From assembly GCA_002311665.1 (NCBI GenBank), contig DBYX01000007.1, positions 62,001 to 126,000 of the forward strand: a DNA stretch of 64,000 nucleotides, given 5' to 3'. This document shows positions 41,154-49,079 of this stretch, piece after piece. Position 1 is the stretch's first letter, and each line of letters starts with the position of its first letter. The stretch is from Lachnoclostridium sp. UBA1175. GTDB lineage: Bacteria > Bacillota > Clostridia > Lachnospirales > Lachnospiraceae. Made by a program: the position numbers and the translations under genes. Below the pieces are notes generated by a model. The model made no database searches. It had not been told where the DNA came from and worked only from the letters and a program-made list of their open reading frames with translations.

Positions 41154-43763
41154 ATGAGAAAAGGCAAACGGGTAACTTACCTGTACGCAGCGGTAGTGGC
41201 CGCAGCATTCTTCTTTATGTTTTTTGCGTTGGGGATGAACTACCTCGGATCAACGGATTTTTCCTATGTGCTCCGCTGGTGGATCACCCTTCTTATCCTG
41301 GGCATCGCGTTCCAGCCGTTGACGATGCTCATTTTCCGAAACTTCCGCGACGGCGGATGGCTTTTCGCCAAGACACTCGGCATCGCCTGCGCGGGCTGGT
41401 TTATGTGGCTGATGTCTTCTTTGAAGATACTGAAGTTCACCCGCTTTAGCAGCGCGGTGATCGTCGTTCTGGTCTTCGCGGTCAACGTGTTCGTCTACTA
41501 TATGATGGACCTTCGCAAATCGCGGAAAACGGACCTGCGCAAGTTCTACACCGATGAGAGAATATGCGCGATCATCTGTGTCGAGACGATCTTCTTCTGT
41601 GCGTTCGTGTTCTGGTGCTACCTGAAGGGCATTTCGCCTGACGCCTACGGCACGGAGCGGTACATGGACTACGGTTTTATGATGTCCATGTCCAAATCCG
41701 ACTATATGCCGCCGAAGGATATGTGGCTGTCCGGCTACGCCATCAACTATTACTATGTCGGTCAGTTCCTGATGACGTACCTTACGAAGCTCGCCGCCGT
41801 ACCCGTGACGCACGGTTACAACATCTCGATGATGATGCTTGCGGCGTTCGGTTTTTCGCTCTCGTATTCCATCGGCAACAACCTGATGAACATCTATCTT
41901 TCCTACCGCCGCAAGCGCAATTATACGCCTGCGGAGCTGAAGGATATGGGAGAGCTCGGCTGCGTGACGACGGAGTCCGACCGACCGTTCTTCCGCCCGC
42001 TGATGGCGGGTACGCTGTCCGGCCTGGCGGTCGCCGTCGCCGGCAATATGCATTATCCGTTCTACAAGTACATCTATCCGAAGCTGCAGCACCTGTGGGG
42101 TGTTGAGGAGGCGGATATCTACTCGAGATACTGGTTCCCGGACGCGACCCGCTATGTCGGGTATATGCCGGATGTGGATGATAAGACGATCCACGAGTTC
42201 CCGATCTACTCGTACTCGATCGGTGACCTGCACGCGCATGTGATCAACTCGTTGTTCGTGCTGACGGTGCTCGCGCTTCTGATCGCCTGGCTCACTCATC
42301 GCCGTCAGGCGATGGACATCGTCAAGGATTACGATCGCACGCCGCGTCGGCCGTCGTTCGTGAAGGAGGTCTTCCGTCCGGAGATCGTGCTGTGCGCATT
42401 CCTGCTCGGCGTGTTCTCGATGACCAACTACTGGGATTTTCCGATTTATTTTGTCGTGTGCGGCGCGATCATCCTGTTCTCGAACCTGGTACTGTACCGG
42501 TTCCGCAAGGAGGCCTGGCTGCTGACCGGCTACCAGGCGATCATGTTTATTGTGATCAGCACGCTGTCGTCACTGCCGTACAAGCTGACGTTCGACAGCA
42601 TTTCCTCCGGGATCGGCTTAAACGATATGAATCATCATACGTCGCAGTTCCAGCTGATGATCCTGTGGGGACTTCCGTTCCTCTGCATGGTCACGTTCCT
42701 TGTGCTGAGGATATGCGAGTATGTGGATGAGAAGAGGGCCAACGTAAAACAGGCTCTCAAGCCGCTGCCGAAGGAACTCGAGGAGTTTGCGATCCCCGAG
42801 AATGATGTCAGGGAGTATCCCGAGCGCTACGGGGCAGGGCAGTCCAACTGGTTCTCGAAGCTTCTGGATAGCCTGGGCATCGCGGATCTGTTCGTGATCA
42901 CGATCGGTCTTTGCGCATTCGGTCTGGTGCTCCTGCCGGAGATCGTCTACGTGAGGGACATCTACGGCGAGGCTTATCAGCGCGCCAACACAATGTTCAA
43001 GCTGACGTATCAGGCGTTCATTATGTACGGCCTGTGTATGGGATACATCATCACCCGGTTTGTCACTATGCCGTCGAGCCGCTTTATGAAGGGCGCCGGC
43101 ATCGTGTTCCTCGGGCTGATGCTCTCCACGGTGGGATATTTCAACGAAGCGTACACCACGTGGTTCAACGGATATTACGAGGGACTTGACGCGACGGCAT
43201 TTATCCGTGGCTGCAGCAGCGCGGACGCGGATATCGTCGATTACATCAATGAGAATTTCGACGAGCAGGTCAACGTGCTGGAGATGAACGGTCTGAGCTA
43301 TTCGTACTTCAACCGCATATCCGCGTTCACCGGAATGCCGACCGTTCTCGGATGGCAGTCACACGAGTGGCTGTGGCGGAGCAGCGGTGCCAAGACGTAT
43401 CCGGAGCTCGTCTCGCGGAGACACCAGGCCGTGCTTGACATTTACACATCCACGGATGTGAAGAAGGTCTGCTACTTCATCGAAAAATTCGACATCGACT
43501 ACATCTGCATCAGCACCTGCGAGCAGGTGGACGGCTATGCGGAGAACCCCGGCGGCGATGTCGCGACGGTCAATGTCCAGAGCAGGAAATTCCGGAAGAT
43601 CGATGTCAACACGGATCTTCTGATGGGACTCGGAACGGTGGAGTACAAGACGACAGACAAGACAACCAAGAAGGACGCTTACCTGATCAAGATCAACCGT
43701 GAGCAGACCGCGAAGCTGGGATCAACCTATGACCCGACTCTCAAGGAAGCCGGAATGAAGTAA
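41154..43763 (+). CDS. DUF2298 (YYY-type) polytopic membrane protein
   Basis: 869 residues, about 14-16 membrane helices. DUF2298 marks: WLSGYAINYYYVGQFL (outer loop), HEFPIYSYSIGDLHAHV and the late block DIYGEAYQRANTMFKLTYQAFIMYG. A soluble C-terminal domain (~685-869) has TVLGWQSHEWLWRS and DIDYICISTCEQ. DUF2298 proteins are predicted GT-C-type glycosyltransferases. ATG at 41154 follows GGAGGGAAGCAGT; the in-frame GTG at 41139 overlaps the ribosome site. Last gene of the three-gene cluster. Confidence 0.85.
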   Translation: MRKGKRVTYLYAAVVAAAFFFMFFALGMNYLGSTDFSYVLRWWITLLILGIAFQPLTMLIFRNFRDGGWLFAKTLGIACAGWFMWLMSSLKILKFTRFSSAVIVVLVFAVNVFVYYMMDLRKSRKTDLRKFYTDERICAIICVETIFFCAFVFWCYLKGISPDAYGTERYMDYGFMMSMSKSDYMPPKDMWLSGYAINYYYVGQFLMTYLTKLAAVPVTHGYNISMMMLAAFGFSLSYSIGNNLMNIYLSYRRKRNYTPAELKDMGELGCVTTESDRPFFRPLMAGTLSGLAVAVAGNMHYPFYKYIYPKLQHLWGVEEADIYSRYWFPDATRYVGYMPDVDDKTIHEFPIYSYSIGDLHAHVINSLFVLTVLALLIAWLTHRRQAMDIVKDYDRTPRRPSFVKEVFRPEIVLCAFLLGVFSMTNYWDFPIYFVVCGAIILFSNLVLYRFRKEAWLLTGYQAIMFIVISTLSSLPYKLTFDSISSGIGLNDMNHHTSQFQLMILWGLPFLCMVTFLVLRICEYVDEKRANVKQALKPLPKELEEFAIPENDVREYPERYGAGQSNWFSKLLDSLGIADLFVITIGLCAFGLVLLPEIVYVRDIYGEAYQRANTMFKLTYQAFIMYGLCMGYIITRFVTMPSSRFMKGAGIVFLGLMLSTVGYFNEAYTTWFNGYYEGLDATAFIRGCSSADADIVDYINENFDEQVNVLEMNGLSYSYFNRISAFTGMPTVLGWQSHEWLWRSSGAKTYPELVSRRHQAVLDIYTSTDVKKVCYFIEKFDIDYICISTCEQVDGYAENPGGDVATVNVQSRKFRKIDVNTDLLMGLGTVEYKTTDKTTKKDAYLIKINREQTAKLGSTYDPTLKEAGMK

Positions 43764-43813
43764 GCGCAAAGCGTAATATAGCGGATCCGATGAAGAAACT
43801 GTAGTAACCGAAA

Positions 43814-43844
43814 AAAGCCCCCGGGGGGTTAACCCGGGGGCTTT
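43814..43844. terminator. Bidirectional terminator between the DUF2298 and CorC-type genes
   Basis: AAAGCCCCCGGG (43814-43825) pairs with CCCGGGGGCTTT (43833-43844). A and T runs on both sides allow use by both convergent genes. Confidence 0.9.
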
Positions 43845-43882
43845 GTGTTTGCATTGCGCTGTTCTTGCGGTTGATTGATCGA

Positions 43883-45181
43883 TCAGTCTTCCTCTGTCGG
43901 AACGGAACGCTCCGCAGGTATTCCTTCGGGTGCTTCCGGAAGGATCAGGCGGACGCGGTCAATCCGGTTCTTGTCCACCTCTACAACCTCGTAAGTGACA
44001 CCGTTGTCGTCTGTCGCCGTCTCTCCCTGCGCGGGGATGTGCTCGAGAAGCTGGTAGAGGTGGCCGGCGATGGAATCGTAGTCGTCGGACTCGAGCGAGA
44101 GACCCGTGGCGTCGTTGACGTCGTCTAGTTTGGCCGTGCCGTCCAAAAGGAATTCCGTGTCGGAGATCCGCGTGATGGGATCCCGCTCATCCTCGTCGTA
44201 CTCGTCGCGGATCTCGCCGACGATCTCCTCGAGAAGATCCTCGAGAGTGATGATGCCGGCGGTCGCGCCGTACTCGTCAAGCACAACGGCGATCGTGAAG
44301 GAGTCCTTGCGCATCTCCGCGAGGAGATCCGCGGTTTTCTTGAACTCGTACGTGTAGAAAGGCTTCCGCATAAGGCTCCGGACATCGAATGCCTCGCGCG
44401 GCCCGTCGTAGTGGAAGAGGTCCTTCAGGAACAGGATGCCGATGACGTTGTCCTGCGTGGACTCGTACACCGGAAGTCTCGAGTAATTGTTGGCGCGGAA
44501 CGCTTCGACCACGTCGTCGTAGGACATGTCGGTCGAGACAAAGTCGACATCGATGCGCGGCACCATGACGTCCTTGGCGACGGAATCGCCGAAGTCGACC
44601 ACGTTCGTGATCATTTCCTTCTCCTCATTTTCCAGAACACCGTCCTCGTGGCTGGCTTCCACAACCGTGAGAAGCTCGTCCTCGGTGATCGTCTGTCGCT
44701 TGCGGGGGTCGATACCGAGCACGCGGAGCAGACCGCCGGCGAACACGTTGATGAGAATGATAAAAGGCGTCATAAAGGCCGTGTAGGCACGGATGACCGC
44801 GGAGTAGGCCATTGCGATGCGGTCACTGTAGATCGCGGCGATCGTCTTGGGCACGATCTCGCCGAAAATGATGACCAGGAAGGTGAGCACACCGGTAGCC
44901 ACGGAGAGAGGAATGTTGCCTCCGATGCCCCGCACGAACACGGACGTGAGCGCGGAAGCCGTGAGGTTCACGATATTGTTTCCTATGAGGATTGCGGAGA
45001 GCAGCTTGGGCTGGTTGTCCAGAAGGGCAAGCACGCGCCGCGCGGCTCTGCGGGTTTCCGAGAGACTGCGCATCTTCATCCGGTTGACGGACATCAAAGC
45101 CGTCTCCGCGGACGAGAAGAAAGCGGAGAGAAGTAACAGTACGATGATGATTGCCAGTTGTAGTCGTGAGGCAGGGTCCAA
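43883..45181 (-). CDS. CNNM/CBS-domain transporter-type protein (HlyC/CorC family)
   Basis: 432 residues. N-terminal DUF21/CNNM membrane domain with four helices (~5-185; SAFFSSAETALMSVNRMKMR at the start, FGEIVPKTIA), two CBS motifs (~200-330; VPRIDVDFVSTDMSYDD, ARLPVYE-like SRLPVYES, VVLDEYGATAGIITLEDLLEEIVGEI) and the CorC_HlyC C-terminal domain (~345-425). Likely a Mg2+ or Na+ export/homeostasis protein, older name hemolysin. The start is TTG 45181, 12 bp after AAGGAG; no ATG fits the conserved beginning. Confidence 0.9.
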   Translation of the reverse strand: MDPASRLQLAIIIVLLLLSAFFSSAETALMSVNRMKMRSLSETRRAARRVLALLDNQPKLLSAILIGNNIVNLTASALTSVFVRGIGGNIPLSVATGVLTFLVIIFGEIVPKTIAAIYSDRIAMAYSAVIRAYTAFMTPFIILINVFAGGLLRVLGIDPRKRQTITEDELLTVVEASHEDGVLENEEKEMITNVVDFGDSVAKDVMVPRIDVDFVSTDMSYDDVVEAFRANNYSRLPVYESTQDNVIGILFLKDLFHYDGPREAFDVRSLMRKPFYTYEFKKTADLLAEMRKDSFTIAVVLDEYGATAGIITLEDLLEEIVGEIRDEYDEDERDPITRISDTEFLLDGTAKLDDVNDATGLSLESDDYDSIAGHLYQLLEHIPAQGETATDDNGVTYEVVEVDKNRIDRVRLILPEAPEGIPAERSVPTEED

Positions 45182-45263
45182 GAAAAAATCACACTCCTTG
45201 TATTCGGAAAATGCCTAAGTTGCGCTGTTGCGCGCCGCGCTTTATGTGCGGCGGTTTTCCCAC

Positions 45264-45292
45264 ATTATACAGGAGAAGGGATAAAAAAGCAA
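45264..45292 (-). promoter_or_regulatory. Promoter of the CNNM/CBS gene
   Basis: On the minus strand, -35 TTGCTT (45287-45292), 17-bp spacer, -10 TATAAT (45264-45269). Confidence 0.8.
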
Positions 45293-45385
45293 TAACCCGG
45301 GGTTCCGGGGAACGCACGGGATTCCCGTTCCCCGCGTTTTAACCCTTTTTTCACAGTTCTCGGTCTTTCCCTACTGTGGAAACTA

Positions 45386-45394
45386 TGGTATAAT
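45386..45394 (+). promoter_or_regulatory. Extended -10 promoter of the suf genes
   Basis: TGGTATAAT (45386-45394): TGn extension and perfect -10. The -35 region is poor (TTTCCC). No IscR- or SufR-like operator was recognised in the leader. Confidence 0.6.
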
Positions 45395-45464
45395 GCAGGC
45401 GGTGCCCGAGGGTAGTGCGGCGCGGCAGGGAGGCTGTCGCGGGACGGGCACGGGAAAGGACGAT

Positions 45465-46229
45465 ATGTTAGAGTTGCGTAACGTCAGCTTCTCCGTCGCG
45501 GATGACAACGGGGAGCAGACGAAAGAGATCATAAAGAACGTCAACCTGACGATCGGCGAGCGCGAGTTTGTCGCGATCACCGGTCCGAACGGCGGCGGCA
45601 AATCCACTATGGCGCGCCTGATCATGGGCATCGAGAAGCCCACCTCGGGGTGCATCCTCTACAACGGCGAGGACATCACGGACCTCAGTATCACGGAGCG
45701 CGCGAAGCTCGGACTCGGGTTCGCGTTCCAGATGCCGGTGCGCTTCAAGGGCATCACGGTCAAGGACCTTCTTGCGCTGGCATACGGCGGCAAGCTTAGC
45801 ACCTCGGAGGCGTGCCAGTACCTCTCGGAGGTCGGTCTGTGCGCGCGCGACTATGTCAACCGCGAGGTCAATGCGAGCCTCTCGGGCGGCGAGCTGAAGC
45901 GTATTGAGATCGCGACGATACTCGCGAGGAAACCGAAATTTTCCGTGTTTGACGAGCCGGAGGCGGGCATCGATCTGTGGAGTTTCCAAAACCTGATCCG
46001 CATCTTCGACCGTCTTCACAAGGAGATGGAAGGCTCCGTCGTGGTCATCAGTCACCAGGAGCGCATCCTGAACATCGCGGACCGCATCGTCGTGATCGCG
46101 GGCGGCGAGGTTTTGGAGCAGGCGGCCAGTGAGGAACTGCTGCCGAAGATCCTGAGCGATTCGCTTGCGTGCCTGACGCACCACGATACGATGGATGCCG
46201 GCAGGAGAGCGGCGGAAGGAGGTAAGTGA
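45465..46229 (+). CDS. sufC: Fe-S assembly ABC ATPase SufC
   Basis: 254 residues, cytoplasmic ATPase of the SUF Fe-S scaffold. Walker A GPNGGGKST (~44-52), the SufC-like Q-loop region GFAFQMPVRFKG, signature LSGGELKRIEIA (~142-153) and Walker B FSVFDEPEAGID (~161-172). ATG at 45465 follows AAAGGACGAT; upstream in-frame codons lie in the leader. The scaffold partner gene begins 2 bp after its stop. No sufS or sufU follows. Confidence 0.93.
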   Translation: MLELRNVSFSVADDNGEQTKEIIKNVNLTIGEREFVAITGPNGGGKSTMARLIMGIEKPTSGCILYNGEDITDLSITERAKLGLGFAFQMPVRFKGITVKDLLALAYGGKLSTSEACQYLSEVGLCARDYVNREVNASLSGGELKRIEIATILARKPKFSVFDEPEAGIDLWSFQNLIRIFDRLHKEMEGSVVVISHQERILNIADRIVVIAGGEVLEQAASEELLPKILSDSLACLTHHDTMDAGRRAAEGGK

Positions 46230-46231
46230 TC

Positions 46232-47149
46232 ATGGATGCGATACAGAAACAGCTGTTTGAGCAGATCGCGGACCTTCACGAGGTGCCGCAGGGAGCCTAT
46301 AATTTCCGCGTGAACGGTGAGGGCGCGGGGCGCAATACAACGGAAAATATCAATATCGTGACGAAGTCGGACAAGCCCGGCATCGATATCATCATCAAGG
46401 CGGGAACAAAGAACGAGAGCGTGCATATCCCGGTTGTCATCTCGCAGACGGGCTTGCAGGAGTGCGTGTACAACGACTTCTATATCGGTGAGGACGCGAA
46501 CGTGACGATCGTCGCGGGCTGCGGCATTCACAATGCGGGCGACAAGACCTCCGAGCACGACGGCATTCACACGTTCCATGTCGGCAAGAACGCGCATGTC
46601 AAGTACGTCGAGAAGCACTACGGCTCCGGCGAGGGTACCGGTGAGAGGATCCTGAACCCCGAGACGGTGGTGTACCTCGATGAGGGCAGCACGCTCGAGA
46701 TGGACACGGTGCAGATCGAGGGCGTGGATTCGACGGTGCGCACGACGCGCGCCACGGTGGGCGACAGAGCTTCCCTCGTGATCCGAGAGAAGATCATGAC
46801 GCACGACCGCCAGTTCGCGAAGACCGATTTCTCGGTGGAGATGAACGGTGAGGACAGCGCGGTTGACCTGGTGTCCCGCTCGGTTGCTAAGGACAACTCC
46901 CGCCAGGAGTTCTACTCGAACATCGACGGTAACAACCGCTGCAAGGGCCATTCCGAGTGCGACGCGATCCTGATGGACCACGGCGCGGTGGCGGCGGCGC
47001 CGAAGCTGACGGCCAATCATCTCGATGCTTCGCTGATCCACGAGGCGGCCATCGGCAAGATCGCCGGCGACCAGATCATCAAACTGATGACGCTCGGACT
47101 GACCGAGGAGGAAGCCGAGCAGCAGATCATCAGCGGATTCCTGAAGTGA
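46232..47149 (+). CDS. SufB/SufD-type scaffold protein (single, short)
   Basis: 305 residues, against ~420-470 for SufD and SufB. It contains the right-handed beta-helix core: VYLDEGSTLEMDTVQIEG, SRSVAKDNSRQEFYSNIDG, and GHSECDAILMD with one cysteine, and ends HEAAIGKIAGDQIIKLMTLGLTEEEAEQQIISGFL, the SufC-docking end of SufB/D. The N-terminal domain is reduced. As the only SufB/D in the operon it would have to act as a homodimer with SufC. This matches the two-gene minimal SUF-like systems described in anaerobes and archaea. ATG at 46232 is 9 bp after GGAGG. Confidence 0.88.
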   Translation: MDAIQKQLFEQIADLHEVPQGAYNFRVNGEGAGRNTTENINIVTKSDKPGIDIIIKAGTKNESVHIPVVISQTGLQECVYNDFYIGEDANVTIVAGCGIHNAGDKTSEHDGIHTFHVGKNAHVKYVEKHYGSGEGTGERILNPETVVYLDEGSTLEMDTVQIEGVDSTVRTTRATVGDRASLVIREKIMTHDRQFAKTDFSVEMNGEDSAVDLVSRSVAKDNSRQEFYSNIDGNNRCKGHSECDAILMDHGAVAAAPKLTANHLDASLIHEAAIGKIAGDQIIKLMTLGLTEEEAEQQIISGFLK

Positions 47150-47192
47150 CCGGGAGTCCGGCGCAAAATACAGTGAGGAGATTTACGGAAGA

Positions 47193-48104
47193 ATGAAGTT
47201 TGTTTCGAAGATGCGTTTGTGGGCGGCATGCGTGTTGCTTGTCACCTGCATGATATCGCTTGCCGCCTGCACGCGCGGCGGCAAAAACAACCAGACACCG
47301 ACGCCGGAACCTACGGCGATCCCGGCGACCGGCTGCGAGCTTCACGTGCTTGCCATCGGCAAGGCGGATGCGTTGCTGCTCCTCGCGGACGGCAAGGCGA
47401 TGCTGATCGATGCGGGGTACAAGCACAATGCGGACGAGGTGGTCAACTACCTGAAGTCGCGCGGTGTGAGCCGCCTGGAGTACGTTGTTCTGACGCATGG
47501 CGACAAGGACCACGTGGGCGGTATGGCGGATGTGCTGCGGAATTTTGAGGTCGGCACGGTGCTGATCTCCCCGAAAAAGGAGAAGTCGGAGTACTATGAG
47601 GATATGATCTCGGTGATCCGGCAGAAGAGCATCTCATGCGTATCGCCTGAGGTGGGCACGACCTACAGCCTCGGCACGGCGACATTCCAGACGCTCGCAC
47701 CCGGCGAGAAGGCGCTGAAGGAGGGCTCGGACAACGACGCCTCGATCGCGATCCGCTTTGTGTACGGCGCGAAGAGTTTTCTGCTGATGGGCGATGCGCT
47801 CTCGACGACCGAGAAAGAACTGATGGACTCCACGCTCTCCATCCGCGCGGACGTGCTCAAGACCGGACACCACGGCAAGAGCGACGCGACCAACAAGAAG
47901 TTTCTGAAGGCTGTGCAGCCTTCCTACGCGGTCATCTGCTGCGGTGAGTCGGAGGAGGGTGACGAGGCCGGCGAGCCTTCGTCGAAGGTGCTGGAGCTTC
48001 TAGAGGACTTTCACGTGAAGACGCTGCGGACGGACGTGACGGGCACCATCGTGTTCAAAACGGACGGACAGACGCTCACCTGCAGCGCGGATGCGGCGGA
48101 GTGA
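47193..48104 (+). CDS. Lipoprotein with MBL-fold domain, ComEC C-terminal-like
   Basis: 303 residues. Signal peptide with lipobox SLAAC, lipidated Cys26, then a Thr/Pro linker and a metallo-beta-lactamase domain (~45-300). It has MLIDAGYKHNADEVVNYL, the metal-binding THGDKDHVGGM (~100-110), and TGHHGKSDAT late. This resembles the stand-alone versions of the ComEC C-terminal nuclease domain. It would sit on the outer face of the membrane and may act on extracellular nucleic acid or another phosphoester; the substrate is not known. No competence genes lie nearby. Start at ATG 47193, with CGGAAG just upstream. Confidence 0.85.
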   Translation: MKFVSKMRLWAACVLLVTCMISLAACTRGGKNNQTPTPEPTAIPATGCELHVLAIGKADALLLLADGKAMLIDAGYKHNADEVVNYLKSRGVSRLEYVVLTHGDKDHVGGMADVLRNFEVGTVLISPKKEKSEYYEDMISVIRQKSISCVSPEVGTTYSLGTATFQTLAPGEKALKEGSDNDASIAIRFVYGAKSFLLMGDALSTTEKELMDSTLSIRADVLKTGHHGKSDATNKKFLKAVQPSYAVICCGESEEGDEAGEPSSKVLELLEDFHVKTLRTDVTGTIVFKTDGQTLTCSADAAE

Positions 48105-48146
48105 CGAAAGGCTCCGGAAGGGTTTGCGGAAGAAACGGAGAAGACT

Positions 48147-48575
48147 ATGACGGAATATGCACAATTGCTCGCGGAAGCGATGCGCGCGAGAGAGAACAGT
48201 TATTGTCCCTACTCGGGCTTTGCGGTCGGCGCGGCGATCCTTATGAAGGACGGCGCGGTCTATCGCGGCTGCAATGTGGAAAATGCGTCCTACGGCGCCA
48301 CGAACTGTGCCGAACGGACGGCTTTGTTCACCGCGGTTGCCGACGGCAGGCGCAGAGGCGAGTTTGCCGCGATCGCAGTTGCGGGAGGACCGAAGGACGG
48401 AGAACTTCGCGCCTGTCCGCCGTGCGGGATCTGCCGCCAGGTGCTGAGTGAGTTCGCGGATCCGGAGGAACTCTTTGTGCTGTGGGCGACGGGAGAACCC
48501 GACGGGGAGAGCGGCGAGGTTCCATGCGAGGTGCATACGCTTGCGGAACTGTTGCCGGGCGGATTTGCCCTGTAG
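48147..48575 (+). CDS. cdd: Cytidine deaminase
   Basis: 142 residues; converts cytidine/deoxycytidine to the uridine forms in pyrimidine salvage. CPYSGFAVGAA at the start; GCNVENASYGATNCAERTA (~40-58) carries one zinc Cys and the catalytic Glu; ACPPCGICRQVLSEF (~88-102) carries the other two Cys ligands. This is the small tetrameric type. Follows a GGAG site. Ends 105 bp before the tRNA gene. Confidence 0.95.
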   Translation: MTEYAQLLAEAMRARENSYCPYSGFAVGAAILMKDGAVYRGCNVENASYGATNCAERTALFTAVADGRRRGEFAAIAVAGGPKDGELRACPPCGICRQVLSEFADPEELFVLWATGEPDGESGEVPCEVHTLAELLPGGFAL

Positions 48576-48617
48576 ATCGGGCGTTGTCGGAAGCGCAAAC
48601 TTTTTTTATTCAAGTGC

Positions 48618-48645
48618 TTGACAAACCATGCGTTCATGGTATAAT
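48618..48645 (+). promoter_or_regulatory. Consensus promoter of tRNA-Met
   Basis: Perfect -35 TTGACA (48618-48623), 16-bp spacer, perfect -10 TATAAT (48640-48645), as for a strong stable-RNA promoter. The transcript should start near 48652. Confidence 0.9.
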
Positions 48646-48650
48646 AGCGA

Positions 48651-48678
48651 AGTACCGTTTGAGAAGACGGTACTTTTT
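48651..48678 (+). other. Terminator-like hairpin in the tRNA leader
   Basis: AGTACCGT (48651-48658) pairs with ACGGTACT (48667-48674), with TTTTT following (48674-48678). It begins at about the first transcribed base and ends 2 bp before the tRNA. It has the form of an intrinsic terminator or attenuator. Confidence 0.6.
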
Positions 48679-48680
48679 AC

Positions 48681-48754
48681 GGCGAAGTAGCTCAGTTGGC
48701 TAGAGCATACGGTTCATACCCGTAGTGTCGAGGGTTCGAATCCCCCCTTCGCTA
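48681..48754 (+). tRNA. tRNA-Met (CAT), elongator type
   Basis: 74 nt cloverleaf. Acceptor GGCGAAG pairs with CTTCGCT (one G-U), discriminator A. The anticodon stem is TACGG/CCGTA with loop TTCATAC, anticodon CAT, and the T arm has GTTCGAATC. The first base pair is G-U and the anticodon stem lacks the three G-C pairs of an initiator, so it is an elongator. It resembles the elongator Met tRNA of other Firmicutes rather than tRNA-Ile2. CCA is not encoded. Transcribed as a single-gene unit. Confidence 0.93.
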
Positions 48755-48756
48755 TC

Positions 48757-48790
48757 AAAAACGGCGATCCGATCGGATCGCCGTTTTTTT
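48757..48790. terminator. Bidirectional terminator between tRNA-Met and barstar
   Basis: Perfect palindrome AACGGCGATCC/GGATCGCCGTT with a GATC loop, flanked by A and T runs. It ends the tRNA transcript on + and the barnase-barstar transcript on minus. Confidence 0.92.
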
Positions 48791-48793
48791 GCT

Positions 48794-49069
48794 TCAGGAA
48801 TCATATTCTTCGAACGTGAGGTTCGTATTGTCCGAGGCGGAATCCCGCAGCACGGAGAGCAGTGCCTCGCCGTAGTCGCCGAGTGCGCTCAGCATCCGCG
48901 CCCTGCGGTAGAGCACGATGCGCGTCGGCTCGCAGGGGTCGGTCAGAATGTCGTGAAGGGCATCCAGATTGCGCCCGTAGTACTCCGGCGCGCCGAGGCG
49001 GAGAGCCAGGTAGTCGTGGGTCGCCGGTTTGGTGTTCATATACAGACCGTCAAGAAGGATCGTTCTCAT
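48794..49069 (-). CDS. Barstar-family ribonuclease inhibitor
   Basis: 91 residues, normal barstar length (89), no signal peptide. The binding helix YYGRNLDALHDIL keeps the two aspartates that plug the barnase active site: Asp36 and Asp40 (barstar Asp35, Asp39). It starts 10 bp after the stop of the barnase-like gene in the same direction, so it is the cytoplasmic immunity protein of that ribonuclease. Follows GAGAGGTTTCCT. Confidence 0.92.
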   Translation of the reverse strand: MRTILLDGLYMNTKPATHDYLALRLGAPEYYGRNLDALHDILTDPCEPTRIVLYRRARMLSALGDYGEALLSVLRDSASDNTNLTFEEYDS

Positions 49070-49079
49070 AGGAAACCTC

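Noticed and set aside
48681..48754. tRNA(CAT) as initiator or as tRNA-Ile2
   Set aside because: The anticodon stem lacks the three G-C pairs of initiators and the first pair is not C-A. The body matches elongator Met tRNAs rather than Ile2. The call still rests on sequence only.
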